Shown piece by piece: positions 9,899 to 19,592 of a DNA stretch of 64,000 nt. The position numbers and the translations under genes were made by a program. Each line of letters begins with the position of its first letter. Position 1 is the stretch's first letter. The notes under the pieces are model-generated. The model was not told where the DNA came from. It saw only the letters and a program-made list of their open reading frames with translations, and did no database searches. Origin of the DNA: Thraustochytrium sp. TN22 (lineage: Eukaryota; Sar; Bigyra; Thraustochytrida; Thraustochytriidae); NCBI GenBank assembly GCA_013306675.1, contig JABLUY010000054.1, positions 1 to 64,000 of the forward strand. Reading direction: 5' to 3'.

Positions 9899-10651
9899 AT
9901 GGCCGAGGTGAGCATGGAGAGCGGGTCCCCGCGAGGGAGCGCCAGCGCGGCGTCGAGCGCCATGGTGCTGTACGAGGCGCCAGCGACCGCCACGGCGACG
10001 GGACAGAGCCTGGCTGTGGCCAGGAGGGCGCGCAAGCAGGCGGAGGTGGACCAGCAGGCGCTGCGCAACCGCATCCTGCTGCTCAAGAAGGAGGAGGAGC
10101 GCGCGCGACTGCGCATCGAGCACGCGCAGCAGCGCGCCTCGGAGCTGGCGCGCAGGCGCACCAAGAACGCGCGCGCCAAGAGCGAGGCGCTCGAGGACCG
10201 CCGCCTTGAGCTCGAGAGCAAGGAGCGCATGCTTGAGAAGGATCTGGCCCGCGCCGCGCGCAGGAAACAGATTCGCAACGCGCAGGAGCAGAAGCTGCGC
10301 GATGCGCAGCAGGTGCGCACCCGCAAGCAGGAGATCGAGCAGGAGGCGGCCCAGGCGCGCCAGCGCCAGCGCGATGACGTGCTGCGCAAGGCCGAGGCTG
10401 TGCGCCAGGCGCGCGAGGACGCACAGCGCAAGCTGCACGAGCGCAAGGAGGCCGCCCGCGAGCAGGCCCGCCGCGAGTATGAGCGCAAGGTCAAGGCTGA
10501 AGAGACCGCCGCGCGTAAGATCGAGCGTCGTGTGCACGCGCTCGAGAAGAAGGAGGCCGAGCTCATTGCCCGTCTCCAGCATACCCAGACCGTCCAGGCG
10601 ACCGTACTCGCCGACCTCCAAGCTGCGCACGCCGACCATCAGCAACGATGA
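9899..10651 (+). CDS. Arg/Glu-rich coiled-coil protein
   Basis: The protein has 250 residues. The first 45 are Ala/Ser/Thr-rich and probably disordered. From about residue 48 to 245 it is one long charged helix dominated by Arg, Glu, Ala, Gln and Lys (typical stretch: RKQEIEQEAAQARQRQRDD), the composition of flagellar, centrosomal or chromatin-associated rod proteins. There is no enzyme motif, TM segment or signal peptide. The ATG at 9899 sits in GGAATGG context; the upstream extension of the frame is Ala/Arg-rich and unconvincing. A T-rich then A-rich stretch (attaaaaaagg) shortly after the stop may mark the poly(A) site. It is divergent from the other coiled-coil gene. No family can be named. 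Confidence 0.75.
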   Translation: MAEVSMESGSPRGSASAASSAMVLYEAPATATATGQSLAVARRARKQAEVDQQALRNRILLLKKEEERARLRIEHAQQRASELARRRTKNARAKSEALEDRRLELESKERMLEKDLARAARRKQIRNAQEQKLRDAQQVRTRKQEIEQEAAQARQRQRDDVLRKAEAVRQAREDAQRKLHERKEAAREQARREYERKVKAEETAARKIERRVHALEKKEAELIARLQHTQTVQATVLADLQAAHADHQQR

Positions 10652-11071
10652 GCGTGCCGCATGTAATCTACCACTACCTTTTTGATTAAAAAAGGTCCTA
10701 TCAAGCATGGAGGCTCGAGTTCATGGTGGACAAATGTCGAGGAAAACAGAGGGACGACGAAGTCGACGTTGCACCGTCCGCTGGGGAGGAGGACGAGGAA
10801 GGAAGAAGCAGCGCAGGAAGCCTGGGCTTCTTCAAGGCTGGCGCCTTGATCGGTATTCGACCGACAGGTAATTTTCAAGGGGTACGTCAGCCCCTGGCTC
10901 TGTCCTTGAACTCTGCTGCCCAAAGTTCGCAAGGCTTTGGCAGTCTTTCCGGGAGCCCAGACCTTGCATCGCCTCGCCCTGCCCAAACGTCATTGCCTTG
11001 CAGATGCATCGCCTTGCCTCGCACCGCCTTGCTTTGCTTTGCTTTGCTTGCCTTTGCTTTGCATCGCTGCA
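10652..11071. other. intergenic with a gctttgctttgc tract
   Basis: A pyrimidine-rich tandem tract of gcttt/gcctt units lies at about 11030-11063, directly before the first in-frame ATG of the cysteinyl-tRNA synthetase gene. It may be part of that gene's leader or promoter. No other feature is seen. Confidence 0.5.
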
Positions 11072-13789
11072 ATGCGCAGGCTCTCGCTTGTGCGCAACTT
11101 GCGCCAGGAAGGCTTGCTTGTTGACAGTGAGCGCAACTTGCGCGGATCGTGCGGCGCTCGTGGTGGTGCACGGCGCCACGGACGCTCGCGCGGGCGACGC
11201 GGCGCGGCGCGGCAGACTCGGAGTGGCGTCGCGGGCAGGGCGCGCGGCAGGCAAGCGGACGGCGAGCGCGGCGGCAGAGGCAGCGGCGGCGGCGGCAGCG
11301 GCGGCGGCGGCGGCGGCGGCAGCAGCAGCAGCAACGGCGGATCAGACGCGGACCCGGACATCGTCATGAGCGCGAGCGGCGCCGGCGCGCTGGGCGAGGC
11401 GGTTGAGGTGGGCGGCGGGCGGCACCCGTGGCTGCCGCCGCAGGCGGCGACGGGCGACCCGATCGCGGAGGGCAAGCTTGTGGTGCACAACTCGCTGACG
11501 GGGCGCAAGGACGTCTTCGTGCCGCTGAATGGGCGCACGGTGAAGTGGTACACGTGCGGGCCGACCGTGTACGATAGCGCGCACGTGGGCCACGCGCGCT
11601 CGTACCTCTCGTTCGACATTCTGCGGCGCATCATGACAGACTACTTTGGGTACAACGTGCTGTACCAGGTCAACATCACGGACATCGACGACAAGATCAT
11701 CCTGCGCGCGCGGCAGAACAAGCTGGTGGAGGACCTGCGCGGCGACGCGAGCGTGGACTACGCGGCGCTGAGCGAGCTGGCGCGCGAGGCTGCGCGCGCG
11801 GCGCAGACGAGCATGGCCGCGGACGGCGAGAAGCTGGCGGCCAGCGTGGAGGCGCTGCGGCAGGAGGAGGGCAAGAAGCGCGAGCTGGAGGAGGCCGAGG
11901 AGCAGCTGAGCATGCACACGCAAAAGCTGGAGGGCCTGAACAATGAGGTGGCGGCGATCGAGGCGCTTCTGGCGGACGGCGCGCAGGACCGCGACGCGCT
12001 CGTGGACGCGGCGCGCGGCGTGCTGTCCAAGAAGCTCGACAAGGAGAAGGGCGCCTCGGTGACGGAGCACGAGATCTTCAACGCGCACGCGCGCAAGTAC
12101 GAGCGCGAGTTCATGGAGGACATGGACGCGCTGGGCATCCGCGAGCCGGACGTGCTGACGCGCGTGACCGAGTACATCCCGCAGATCATCGCGTTTGTGC
12201 AGCGCATCGTGGAGAAGGGCGTCGGCTACGAGGCGCAGGGCTCCGTGTACCTGAGCCTTGACGCCTTCCGCGAGAGCCACAACTACCGCAAGCTGTCGCC
12301 GGCGAAGCAGGACACGAGCGAGGCGGAGCTCGCGGAGAGCGAGGGCGCGCTGGGCGACAGCAACGCGCACGCCAAGCGCAACCCGAACGACTTCGTGCTG
12401 TGGAAGGCGTCCAAGCCCGGCGAGCCGGCCTGGGACTCGCCCTGGGGCAAGGGCCGCCCTGGCTGGCACATTGAGTGCTCTGTCATCGCCTCCGACATCC
12501 TCGGCGAGCACCTCGACATGCACGCCGGCGGCGAGGACCTCAAGTTCCCGCACCACGACAACGAGCTTGCGCAGTCCGAGGCCTGCTTCGGCTGCCAACA
12601 GTGGTGCTCGTACTTTTTGCACGCCGGCCATCTCAACATCAAGGGCCTGAAGATGTCCAAGTCGCTCAAGAACTTCGTCACCATTCGCCAGGCGCTCGAG
12701 ACTCACACGGCGCGCCAGCTGCGCATCCTCTTCTTGCTCCAGCCCTGGGATAGCCCCATGGCTTACAGCGACCAGAAGATGGAGGATGCCGTCAAGAAGG
12801 AGAAGCTCTTCCGCACGTTCTTGCAGGAGGTGGAGAACCTCTCGCGCGCCGACTACCTGGCCGAGGAGGTTGGCTGGCGCATGGGCGCCACGGACCACGA
12901 GCTTGCCGACAAGCTCCTCGAGGCGCAGAACGCCGTGCATCGCGCGCTCCTGGATAACTTCGACACCGTCGAGGCCATGCGTGCGCTGCTCGACCTCGTC
13001 TCCGAGTGCAACAAGTACTTTAAGCTGCCCGACCTGCGTCCGGCCATTCTGCTCCTGCGCCGCGCCGCCGTCTACGTGACGCAGATCCTCAAGGTCTTCG
13101 GCGTCATCCAGGGCAACGACGGCTTTGGCTTCTCGGCGGGCGCTGCCACCGCCGCCGACGGCGCCGCGGCCGACGGCGCCGCGGAGGGCGCCGGTGTGCA
13201 GGGCTTCGCCAGCGCGCTCGTCGACTTCCGCGAGACCGTGCGCAATCTGGCGCTCGGCGCGGAGAACAAGAGCGACCCGACGCTGCGCGCCATCCTTCAG
13301 GCCTGCGACTCGATTCGCGACGAGACCCTCGTCGATCTCGGCTTGCGCCTGGAGGACCGCCCCGACGGCACCAAGTGGAACCTGGAGGACCCGGAGAGCC
13401 TGCGCCGCGAGATGCAGCAGAAGCGCGCCAAGGAGGCCGAGGAGCGCCTCGTCAAGGCCAAGGGCAAGGTCGACCAGAAGGAGAAGGAGCTCGCCAAGTG
13501 GACCTCGGCGCGCACCGCGCCTGAGGACTTCTTCCGCACTGACGAGTACGTCGAGTGGGACGACGCCGGACTGCCCACCAAGGCCGCCGGCGCCGAGGAC
13601 CCGCTTAATGACAACCAGCGCAAGAAGCTGCGCAAGCTCCAGGACAAGCAGCGCAAGCTCAACGAGGACCTCCTCAAGAAGGCCGAGGGGGACGCCGACG
13701 CCTACCTCGCCTCAATAAAGGCTGACCTCGATCGTCTCCAGGCCGACTATGACCAGCTCGCCGCCGCTGCCGCCAGTGCGGATGCTTAG
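11072..13789 (+). CDS. CARS: cysteine--tRNA ligase
   Basis: Class I aminoacyl-tRNA synthetase that joins cysteine to tRNA-Cys. Counting from the second ATG (11366, 807 residues), the signature motifs are CGPTVYD with a zinc-binding Cys (about 64), the HIGH-type HVGH (73-76), GWHIECS with another zinc Cys (about 366), GEDLKFPHHDNELAQ, and KMSKSL (about 428). A coiled-coil insertion at about 130-215 and a Lys/Glu-rich C-terminal extension are typical of eukaryotic cytosolic enzymes. The frame is open from an earlier ATG at 11072. That start adds 98 residues, first an Arg-rich Glu-poor segment like a mitochondrial presequence, then a Gly/Ser run. One gene may therefore supply both cytosolic and mitochondrial enzyme through alternative starts; this is an inference. 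No intron is seen. Confidence 0.93.
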   Translation: MRRLSLVRNLRQEGLLVDSERNLRGSCGARGGARRHGRSRGRRGAARQTRSGVAGRARGRQADGERGGRGSGGGGSGGGGGGGSSSSNGGSDADPDIVMSASGAGALGEAVEVGGGRHPWLPPQAATGDPIAEGKLVVHNSLTGRKDVFVPLNGRTVKWYTCGPTVYDSAHVGHARSYLSFDILRRIMTDYFGYNVLYQVNITDIDDKIILRARQNKLVEDLRGDASVDYAALSELAREAARAAQTSMAADGEKLAASVEALRQEEGKKRELEEAEEQLSMHTQKLEGLNNEVAAIEALLADGAQDRDALVDAARGVLSKKLDKEKGASVTEHEIFNAHARKYEREFMEDMDALGIREPDVLTRVTEYIPQIIAFVQRIVEKGVGYEAQGSVYLSLDAFRESHNYRKLSPAKQDTSEAELAESEGALGDSNAHAKRNPNDFVLWKASKPGEPAWDSPWGKGRPGWHIECSVIASDILGEHLDMHAGGEDLKFPHHDNELAQSEACFGCQQWCSYFLHAGHLNIKGLKMSKSLKNFVTIRQALETHTARQLRILFLLQPWDSPMAYSDQKMEDAVKKEKLFRTFLQEVENLSRADYLAEEVGWRMGATDHELADKLLEAQNAVHRALLDNFDTVEAMRALLDLVSECNKYFKLPDLRPAILLLRRAAVYVTQILKVFGVIQGNDGFGFSAGAATAADGAAADGAAEGAGVQGFASALVDFRETVRNLALGAENKSDPTLRAILQACDSIRDETLVDLGLRLEDRPDGTKWNLEDPESLRREMQQKRAKEAEERLVKAKGKVDQKEKELAKWTSARTAPEDFFRTDEYVEWDDAGLPTKAAGAEDPLNDNQRKKLRKLQDKQRKLNEDLLKKAEGDADAYLASIKADLDRLQADYDQLAAAAASADA

Positions 13790-13815
13790 AGACTCACAGA
13801 CTTCTAAAAAATCGC

Positions 13816-13851
<36 letters not shown>

Positions 13852-14154
13852 GACAGGTCGTGTGACAGGTCATTCATTCCCTTTCTCATCATGCTTGCTA
13901 CCCGCCGATGGAGCTCGGTCTTTGCGTGTCCCTCCACCATGCGGCCATTCACCGTACGTCCTGGCTACGACTTGGCAACGCATTGGCCGACTCGAGCTCG
14001 ATCGAAGTGACTCGGACCTCCGACTCGGATCAGGCTTGTCGTCGGAGCCTCGGAGGTCGGTGCCGACCACCACGAATTTCCCCTGCGGCCACTGGCAGGC
14101 CACGGACCAGACAACGAACGGCACTGCACTCCAGTTCCGCGACCCCGGCCCACC
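13790..14154. other. intergenic with a (GA)n microsatellite
   Basis: A pure GA dinucleotide tract runs from 13818 to 13848, just after the cysteinyl-tRNA synthetase stop. The remainder is the leader and promoter of the Dus2-like gene. Nothing else is visible. Confidence 0.7.
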
Positions 14155-15360
14155 ATGGCGGCGGCGCAGCGGCTGTACCGCGAGGGCACGCGCGCGCTGG
14201 CGCCCATGGTGCGCGCCGGCCAGCTGCCGCTGCGGCTGCTTTGCCTGGCGTACGGCGCGGACATTGTGTACACGGAGGAGCTCATTGACAAGAAGCTCGT
14301 GGAGACAGAGCGGCGCGAGGTGGGCGAGGACCTGGTGGAGTACGTGTGGACCAAGGACGGCTCGCACGTGCTGACCACCTGCCCGCTCGAGCGTGATCGC
14401 GTCGTGCTGCAGATTGGCAGCGCCAGCCCCGACCTCGTGGTGGACGCGGCGCAGCGTTTCCAGCGCGACGTCGCCGGCGTGGACATCAACATGGGCTGCC
14501 CCAAGCACTTTTCCGTCTCTGGCGGCATGGGCGCGGCGCTCCTGCGCAAGCCCGAGATCGCCGAGGCCATGCTGCGCGCGCTGCGCCGCAACCTCGACCC
14601 CAACGTCAGCGTCACCTGCAAGATCCGCCTGCTCGAGGACGACGCCAAGACTGTGGAGCTCGCGCGCCGTCTCGAGGCCGCCGGCGCCCAGGCCATCGGC
14701 GTGCACATGCGCGAGACGCACCACCGCCCGCACGAGCCCGCCATCTGGGACCGCCTGCGCGCCGTGGTCGACGCCGTCAACGTCCCGGTGCTCGCCAACG
14801 GCGACGTCTACACCACCGAGGACATTGACCGCCTCCGCGCCAACCACGGCGCAGACCTCATCATGGTCGCGCGCGGCGCGCTTGGCGACCCATCCATCTT
14901 CCGAGCTGACGGCTCGCTTCCCATTTTTGACGTCATGCGCGACTACACGCGCGTCGCGCGCCTCGTCGGCCAGCGCGACACCGGTATTGTCTGGATGCTG
15001 CACCAGATGATTCGCTACAACCGCACGCTGCCGCGCAAGAGCAAGCATCCCGTCATCACCTCCATCAAGATGCCAAACTCCAAGGGCGACAAGTCCAAGG
15101 TCGACACCATCTCCGAAGCGCTTGGCCTTGACCCAACCGCGCTGCAGCCTTTGCGCGGGCCCATCACGTGGGAGGCGCTCGGCCTGCGCCCACCGGCCCA
15201 CCTCGCTCAGGTTTTGGACAACGGAGCCGAGAAGGAACAGGACAACGACAAGGACGAGTCGCAGGACGCCACGCCGGTGACCGACCTCGACGTGGAGCCG
15301 GCTGCCAAGCGCCATAAGCCGGCGGTCGACGCCGAGCCGGACAGCGAGGCTTTGCGATAA
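14155..15360 (+). CDS. DUS2: tRNA-dihydrouridine(20) synthase, Dus2 type
   Basis: FMN-dependent enzyme that reduces uridine 20 of the tRNA D-loop. The protein has 401 residues. The N-terminal half is a TIM barrel with APMVRAGQLPLRLLCLAYGA and DIVYTEELIDKKL, both characteristic of Dus2. The catalytic cysteine lies in NMGCPKHFSVSGGMGAALL at about residue 114; the Gly-Gly-Met-Gly-Ala-Ala run after it separates Dus2 from Dus1/3/4. TCKIRLL, HMRETHHRP and the phosphate-binding VLANGDV and MVARGAL follow. The C-terminal helical region (RYNRTLPRKSKHPV) is present. The last 60 residues are acidic and low-complexity. The double-stranded-RNA-binding domain of animal Dus2 is missing, as in fungi. ATG context is CACCATGG. 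Confidence 0.92.
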   Translation: MAAAQRLYREGTRALAPMVRAGQLPLRLLCLAYGADIVYTEELIDKKLVETERREVGEDLVEYVWTKDGSHVLTTCPLERDRVVLQIGSASPDLVVDAAQRFQRDVAGVDINMGCPKHFSVSGGMGAALLRKPEIAEAMLRALRRNLDPNVSVTCKIRLLEDDAKTVELARRLEAAGAQAIGVHMRETHHRPHEPAIWDRLRAVVDAVNVPVLANGDVYTTEDIDRLRANHGADLIMVARGALGDPSIFRADGSLPIFDVMRDYTRVARLVGQRDTGIVWMLHQMIRYNRTLPRKSKHPVITSIKMPNSKGDKSKVDTISEALGLDPTALQPLRGPITWEALGLRPPAHLAQVLDNGAEKEQDNDKDESQDATPVTDLDVEPAAKRHKPAVDAEPDSEALR

Positions 15361-15404
15361 TTAGACACATCAACGCACATGTATTACTTACGATTTTTCG
15401 TCTT

Positions 15405-18400
15405 TTAAGCGAGGCCGTCCTGGGGGTTCTCCGTGCGACAGAGTGCGTAGGTATGAAAGCTCGTGCAGTAGAGGTCGCGCACCGAGCAGCCGGTGAGGCC
15501 ATCCACGCAGCGCGGCGTGTTGACTGTGGATCTGCCGCGCTCGTGGTCGCCCCAGACGTAGACGCTACGCGTCTCCGTGAGCGCGACGGTGTGTTGAGAG
15601 CCGCACGCGACACGGACGACTTTGACGTCGGCGCCGGCGCGGCCCAGCGCGTCGACTAGGTGGGGCGTAGTGCGGGACTCCTCGTCTCCAAGACCAAGCT
15701 GCCCGCTCTCACCCTCACCCCATGTGTAGACCTCGCCATCGTCGTTGACGGCCGCGCTATGGTACCGACCGGCCGCGATGTGCTGCGCCTTGCCGGGAAA
15801 GCCCTCCACCAGCTCCGGTGTTGGATTGGGCTCGTCGTAGATTTCGCGGTCCAGGCCGAGCTGGCCCTCGCTACCGCGACCCCAAGCGTAGAGCGCGCCG
15901 GACCCGGCCACGGCCAGCACGTGCTCCTCGCCAACAGCCAAGCTCTTGACGATGCTTTCGCGGTCAAGGCGCACGAGACCGGGCTTGAGCTGTTCGTTGT
16001 CATGGCCCAGCCCGAGCTGGCCGTAGTCATTGCCGCCCCAAGCGTACAGTCGGCCCTCGCGCGAAAGGACGCACACGAAGTCGCTGCCGCAGGCGACCTG
16101 GATGGCAAAAGCCGCCGATAGCGCGTGCACCCAGCGTGGTTCCGGGAGGAGGCCGTCCTCGCGCGGTTCGTGGTCCTCCACCTGATAGAGCAAGTCGCGC
16201 TGCGAGTGCTTGCGCCGGTAGAAGGAAAAGTCTTCAGCGCTGGACAGGGAGAGCGTGGCGAGGATGCGGCTCGACGCGCTGCGGCCCATTTTTGCATCGC
16301 CACCGCTCTCGCTTGCGCTCGAGTGCGAAATCGCCGAGGACATCGAGAGCGTCGCCTTGGGTGCTTCGGTGGCCGCGGCAGCGGCGACAGCAACACCTGC
16401 CTGCGGCTGATTTTCATTCTTGCCTTGGGGCTGCTTCTGCGGCTGGTGCATGTCCCATTGCGGCTCGACGCCTGGCACGGCGGTGAGCACGCTCTGGGGC
16501 CGCAAGAAGACGCCATGGCCCCGTTCACATTGAAAGTAGCGGGTCGGGCCGACTTGGCCGTCGTTCTTGCCGTCGGGCGCGTCTAGCTCGACGCCGACCC
16601 AAATTCCGCGCGCAAAGTCAGTGCGGCCCATGAAGCGGATGGTGCCGCAGTCCTTTTGCTTCTTGGCAACTAGATGCACGCGCTTCCCGACTGTGAGTGG
16701 CTCGTGCTTCGCCCTGCTCCCGTCGTCGGTTACAAGCCGCTCAGGGCCACCCAGGCTCTCGCTGGACTTGTACGTGCGCAAGCCTCGGATCGAGGACGTG
16801 GACGCGAGACCCCGGCGCAAAAGGCTGGTCACAGAGCCGGTCTTGGAGATGCGTCGGCGTGATCCGGCCTGCTTGGTGAGCGCCAGGTTGCGCAGGCTCT
16901 GCGTGAGGTTGCGTACGAGGCGGGTCGCGCGGTGGGAACCGCCCGTGCTCGTGGAGCTGGCGCTGCTGAGGCTGTCGGCGCCGTCATTGTCGTCGACGGC
17001 CTCTTGTTCATCCTCCGCCTCCACCTCCTCTTCCTCCTCCTCCTCTTCCTGCAGCTGCTGATGCTGCTCGAGCACCATACTCTCGCCCTCCTCCTCTTCA
17101 TCCTCCTCCTCCTTGAACTCGAAAAGGTCCTCCGTGTCGACGGCCTCGCTGTTGGCCCAGCGGCCACTGTGCCGGAGGAGCAGCGAGGAGGAGGAGGAGG
17201 AGGAGGCGGCGGAGGCGGTCTTGAGCGCGCTACTGCCGCTGCCACCGCTGGTGGTGGAGGCCATGGAGGCACTGAAGAAGGTCTGCGCGTTGTCACCGCC
17301 GCGCGGGCTGCGAAACGGGTTCGGTGCGCCGGGGCTGTGGTGCGCGGCCATGACGTAGAACTGACGCTTGGCCCAGTCTGGCCAGGCCGCCGGCGGCTCC
17401 CGTGCGTGGTGGCCCGAGTCGGGCGACCCGGGCGTGAATGAGTCGCCGGAGCCCGGCGAGGTGCGTCCCGCCAAGGTCGTAGGAGATTGCATCACAAGTG
17501 GCTCCGGGCGGCGGCCTGCAGGTGCGAGCCAAGCCGCCTCAGCGTCCGGCTCCGGAGGCGGGATTGCGTACGGGTCGTCGTGGTCGTCGATGTCTGACTG
17601 CGAGGTGTCCGACTCGGCGTCAGGGCCCGTGGGGGCGGTGGCACTGACGGGCGAGGAGACCTCGGAGCGCGCCTCAATCGGCGCTGTCTCGGTGCCGCAG
17701 ACCTCGAGCTTGAGCTCGAGGTCCTGTGGCGTGCCGAGGCTGCGGACGTCGCCCCAGAGGTAAAGCTTGCCGTCACAGGAGACGGCAGCGGAGAAGCCCG
17801 GCCCGCAAGCGACGCTGGCGATGGAGATGGCGCGGTCGGCGAAGTATTTGAGCACGCGCGGGCGACGCTCGGCGGCGGCCCCGCGACGGGCGACGGAGCC
17901 GTGCCCTAGCTGGCCGGCGGCATTGGCGCCGAAGCTGAGCACAAGGCCGTCCTCGGAGAGCACGAGGGCGTGCTCCGCGTCCGAGCCGGTGTCCTCGAAG
18001 CGCGTGGAGGCGATCGAGTCGATGTTGATCCACTCGTGATGCTGCATGCAGGCGGTGTAGAGGCGGTCGTCGATGATGGGGCGGCGCTGGCCGTTGCCCC
18101 AGCGGAAGACGCGCACGCCGTCGCGGATGAAGATGGACATGAGCACGCGCGCCTCGGAGTCGGACATGGAGGAGAGCGACATGCCGGAATCGCGCGACTC
18201 GGTGGGCGCTGGCCCGGTGCGCAGGCGCGAAGTGCTGTTGCCCATATGGTTGAGCACGCCGAGCTGGCCGATGGATGGGCGGCCCCCCGTGCGCGCATTT
18301 CGCGGCGTGGACCCGGACGGGCTGCGCGCGCGTGGGCTACCGGTGCTAAAGAAGGCGCTCTGCTGCGAGCCAGGCGAGAGCGGGTCGGCGAGGCTGGCGC

Positions 18401-19592
18401 CGCCGCTGCCGCGACGAAAGACGGCGTCCTTCTCGAGCGCCGACATGTTTTGGCTGCCGCGCTTGCGGAAGCGCGTCGCATTCGAGAGCGAGCTTAGGCT
18501 GTGCGTGGGCGAGGCGTAGGCGGCCACCGTGGAGTCGAGCGCGCACGCGTCGGCGGCGTCCAGGGAGGGGTGTTGCAGCTGGGCGCGCCCGCGGGCCGAG
18601 GGCGATGGCGCTGCGGACGAGGCGTACGAGGAGGAGTAGTCCGGAGAGGAGGCGTCGGTGGGGCCATCGAAGAAGCCGGGGGAGGCGAGCTGGTCGCGGC
18701 GCGAGACGATATAGGCGTCTGCCTCGGCCTGGACCTCGCGCGCCTCGGTGCGAATGAGGGAGTCCCGGATGGCGTCCCAGAGCTGCATGCGGTGATGTAC
18801 GATGGGGATGGCGCACACCTGGTCCATGTCGGGGCGCTGAGTGGGGTCCTTTTGCAAGAGCAAGTCGACGAGGTCGCGCAGCGCGTCCGAATAGGCCTTG
18901 AGCACGGGCGCGGAGAAGGCCTCGGGCGGGTCGCGGATGATGTTGAGCGCCAGCTGCGGCAGGTTAGGGTGGCGGAAGGGCTTGGCGAGCGCCACGAGCT
19001 CGTACAACACGCAGCCGAGCGCCCAGACGTCGCTCTTCTGCGTGTATACGCCGCCGGAGCAGATCTCCGGCGCCAGGTAGTAGGGCGTCCCGACGAGCTG
19101 GCCGCCCTGCGGTGCCGCGGAGGAGAGCACCTTGGCAATACCGAAGTCGGCAATCTTGACGACGCGGCCCGTGGGGCCCCAAAGCAAGATGTTTTGCGGC
19201 TTGATGTCGCGGTGCAGGATGTTGCAGCTGTGCACGTAGCGAAGCGCGATGCACATTTGCGAGAACCACTCCCAGATCTGGTCTTCAGGCAGCGGCGTGC
19301 GGGCCTGGTTGATGACGTGCACGAGCGCGCCGCCCGCGGCGTACTCCATGACGATGTGCTGGCGGTCGTCCGCGACGAAGCTGCCAAAGTACTGAATGAT
19401 GTTGGGGTGGTTGAGCTCTGAGAGCAGTGCCACCTCGTTCACAATGTCGCGGCGCTCCGCCTCGGCGAGTGCCTCGACGCTGGCACGCACCGTCTTGAGC
19501 ACCAGCAGACGGCCGTCCTCCTTGCGCCGCACGCGCCGGCACGTGGCAAAGGCGCCGGCGCCGATCGCATCGTAGACTTCGAAGCGCTCCAT
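15405..19592 (-). CDS. NEK-family kinase with RCC1 repeats and an inserted CAP-Gly domain
   Basis: The protein has 1395 residues. Residues 1-275 are a complete Ser/Thr kinase of the NIMA/NEK type: a glycine loop (GAGAFATCR), the VAIK-like LVLKTV, HRDIKPQN, ADFGIAK, GTPYYLAPE and the NEK-like YTQKSDVWALGCVLYEL. A Ser-rich linker follows. RCC1-type repeats begin at about 485-615 (LSFGANAAGQLGHG, LYLWGDV). They are interrupted by about 500 residues that contain an acidic Glu run (824-867) and a canonical CAP-Gly domain at about 965-1033 (GTIRFMGRTDFARGIWVGVE, GKNDG). RCC1 repeats resume at 1160-1390 (LYAWGGNDYGQLGLG and others). NEK8/NEK9 carry kinase plus RCC1 repeats and act at cilia and spindles. 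A CAP-Gly would add tubulin or EB1 tail binding. The ATG at 19592 precedes the kinase directly; the upstream frame has no domain. Confidence 0.9.
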   Translation of the reverse strand: MERFEVYDAIGAGAFATCRRVRRKEDGRLLVLKTVRASVEALAEAERRDIVNEVALLSELNHPNIIQYFGSFVADDRQHIVMEYAAGGALVHVINQARTPLPEDQIWEWFSQMCIALRYVHSCNILHRDIKPQNILLWGPTGRVVKIADFGIAKVLSSAAPQGGQLVGTPYYLAPEICSGGVYTQKSDVWALGCVLYELVALAKPFRHPNLPQLALNIIRDPPEAFSAPVLKAYSDALRDLVDLLLQKDPTQRPDMDQVCAIPIVHHRMQLWDAIRDSLIRTEAREVQAEADAYIVSRRDQLASPGFFDGPTDASSPDYSSSYASSAAPSPSARGRAQLQHPSLDAADACALDSTVAAYASPTHSLSSLSNATRFRKRGSQNMSALEKDAVFRRGSGGASLADPLSPGSQQSAFFSTGSPRARSPSGSTPRNARTGGRPSIGQLGVLNHMGNSTSRLRTGPAPTESRDSGMSLSSMSDSEARVLMSIFIRDGVRVFRWGNGQRRPIIDDRLYTACMQHHEWINIDSIASTRFEDTGSDAEHALVLSEDGLVLSFGANAAGQLGHGSVARRGAAAERRPRVLKYFADRAISIASVACGPGFSAAVSCDGKLYLWGDVRSLGTPQDLELKLEVCGTETAPIEARSEVSSPVSATAPTGPDAESDTSQSDIDDHDDPYAIPPPEPDAEAAWLAPAGRRPEPLVMQSPTTLAGRTSPGSGDSFTPGSPDSGHHAREPPAAWPDWAKRQFYVMAAHHSPGAPNPFRSPRGGDNAQTFFSASMASTTSGGSGSSALKTASAASSSSSSSLLLRHSGRWANSEAVDTEDLFEFKEEEDEEEEGESMVLEQHQQLQEEEEEEEEVEAEDEQEAVDDNDGADSLSSASSTSTGGSHRATRLVRNLTQSLRNLALTKQAGSRRRISKTGSVTSLLRRGLASTSSIRGLRTYKSSESLGGPERLVTDDGSRAKHEPLTVGKRVHLVAKKQKDCGTIRFMGRTDFARGIWVGVELDAPDGKNDGQVGPTRYFQCERGHGVFLRPQSVLTAVPGVEPQWDMHQPQKQPQGKNENQPQAGVAVAAAAATEAPKATLSMSSAISHSSASESGGDAKMGRSASSRILATLSLSSAEDFSFYRRKHSQRDLLYQVEDHEPREDGLLPEPRWVHALSAAFAIQVACGSDFVCVLSREGRLYAWGGNDYGQLGLGHDNEQLKPGLVRLDRESIVKSLAVGEEHVLAVAGSGALYAWGRGSEGQLGLDREIYDEPNPTPELVEGFPGKAQHIAAGRYHSAAVNDDGEVYTWGEGESGQLGLGDEESRTTPHLVDALGRAGADVKVVRVACGSQHTVALTETRSVYVWGDHERGRSTVNTPRCVDGLTGCSVRDLYCTSFHTYALCRTENPQDGLA

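Noticed and set aside
11342-12940. 532-codon minus frame across cysteinyl-tRNA synthetase
   Set aside because: Antisense shadow of a certain gene; Leu/Val/Ala/Arg-rich with no motif.
13870-15315. 481-codon minus frame across Dus2
   Set aside because: Antisense shadow; Dus2 is identified by its catalytic motif on the plus strand.
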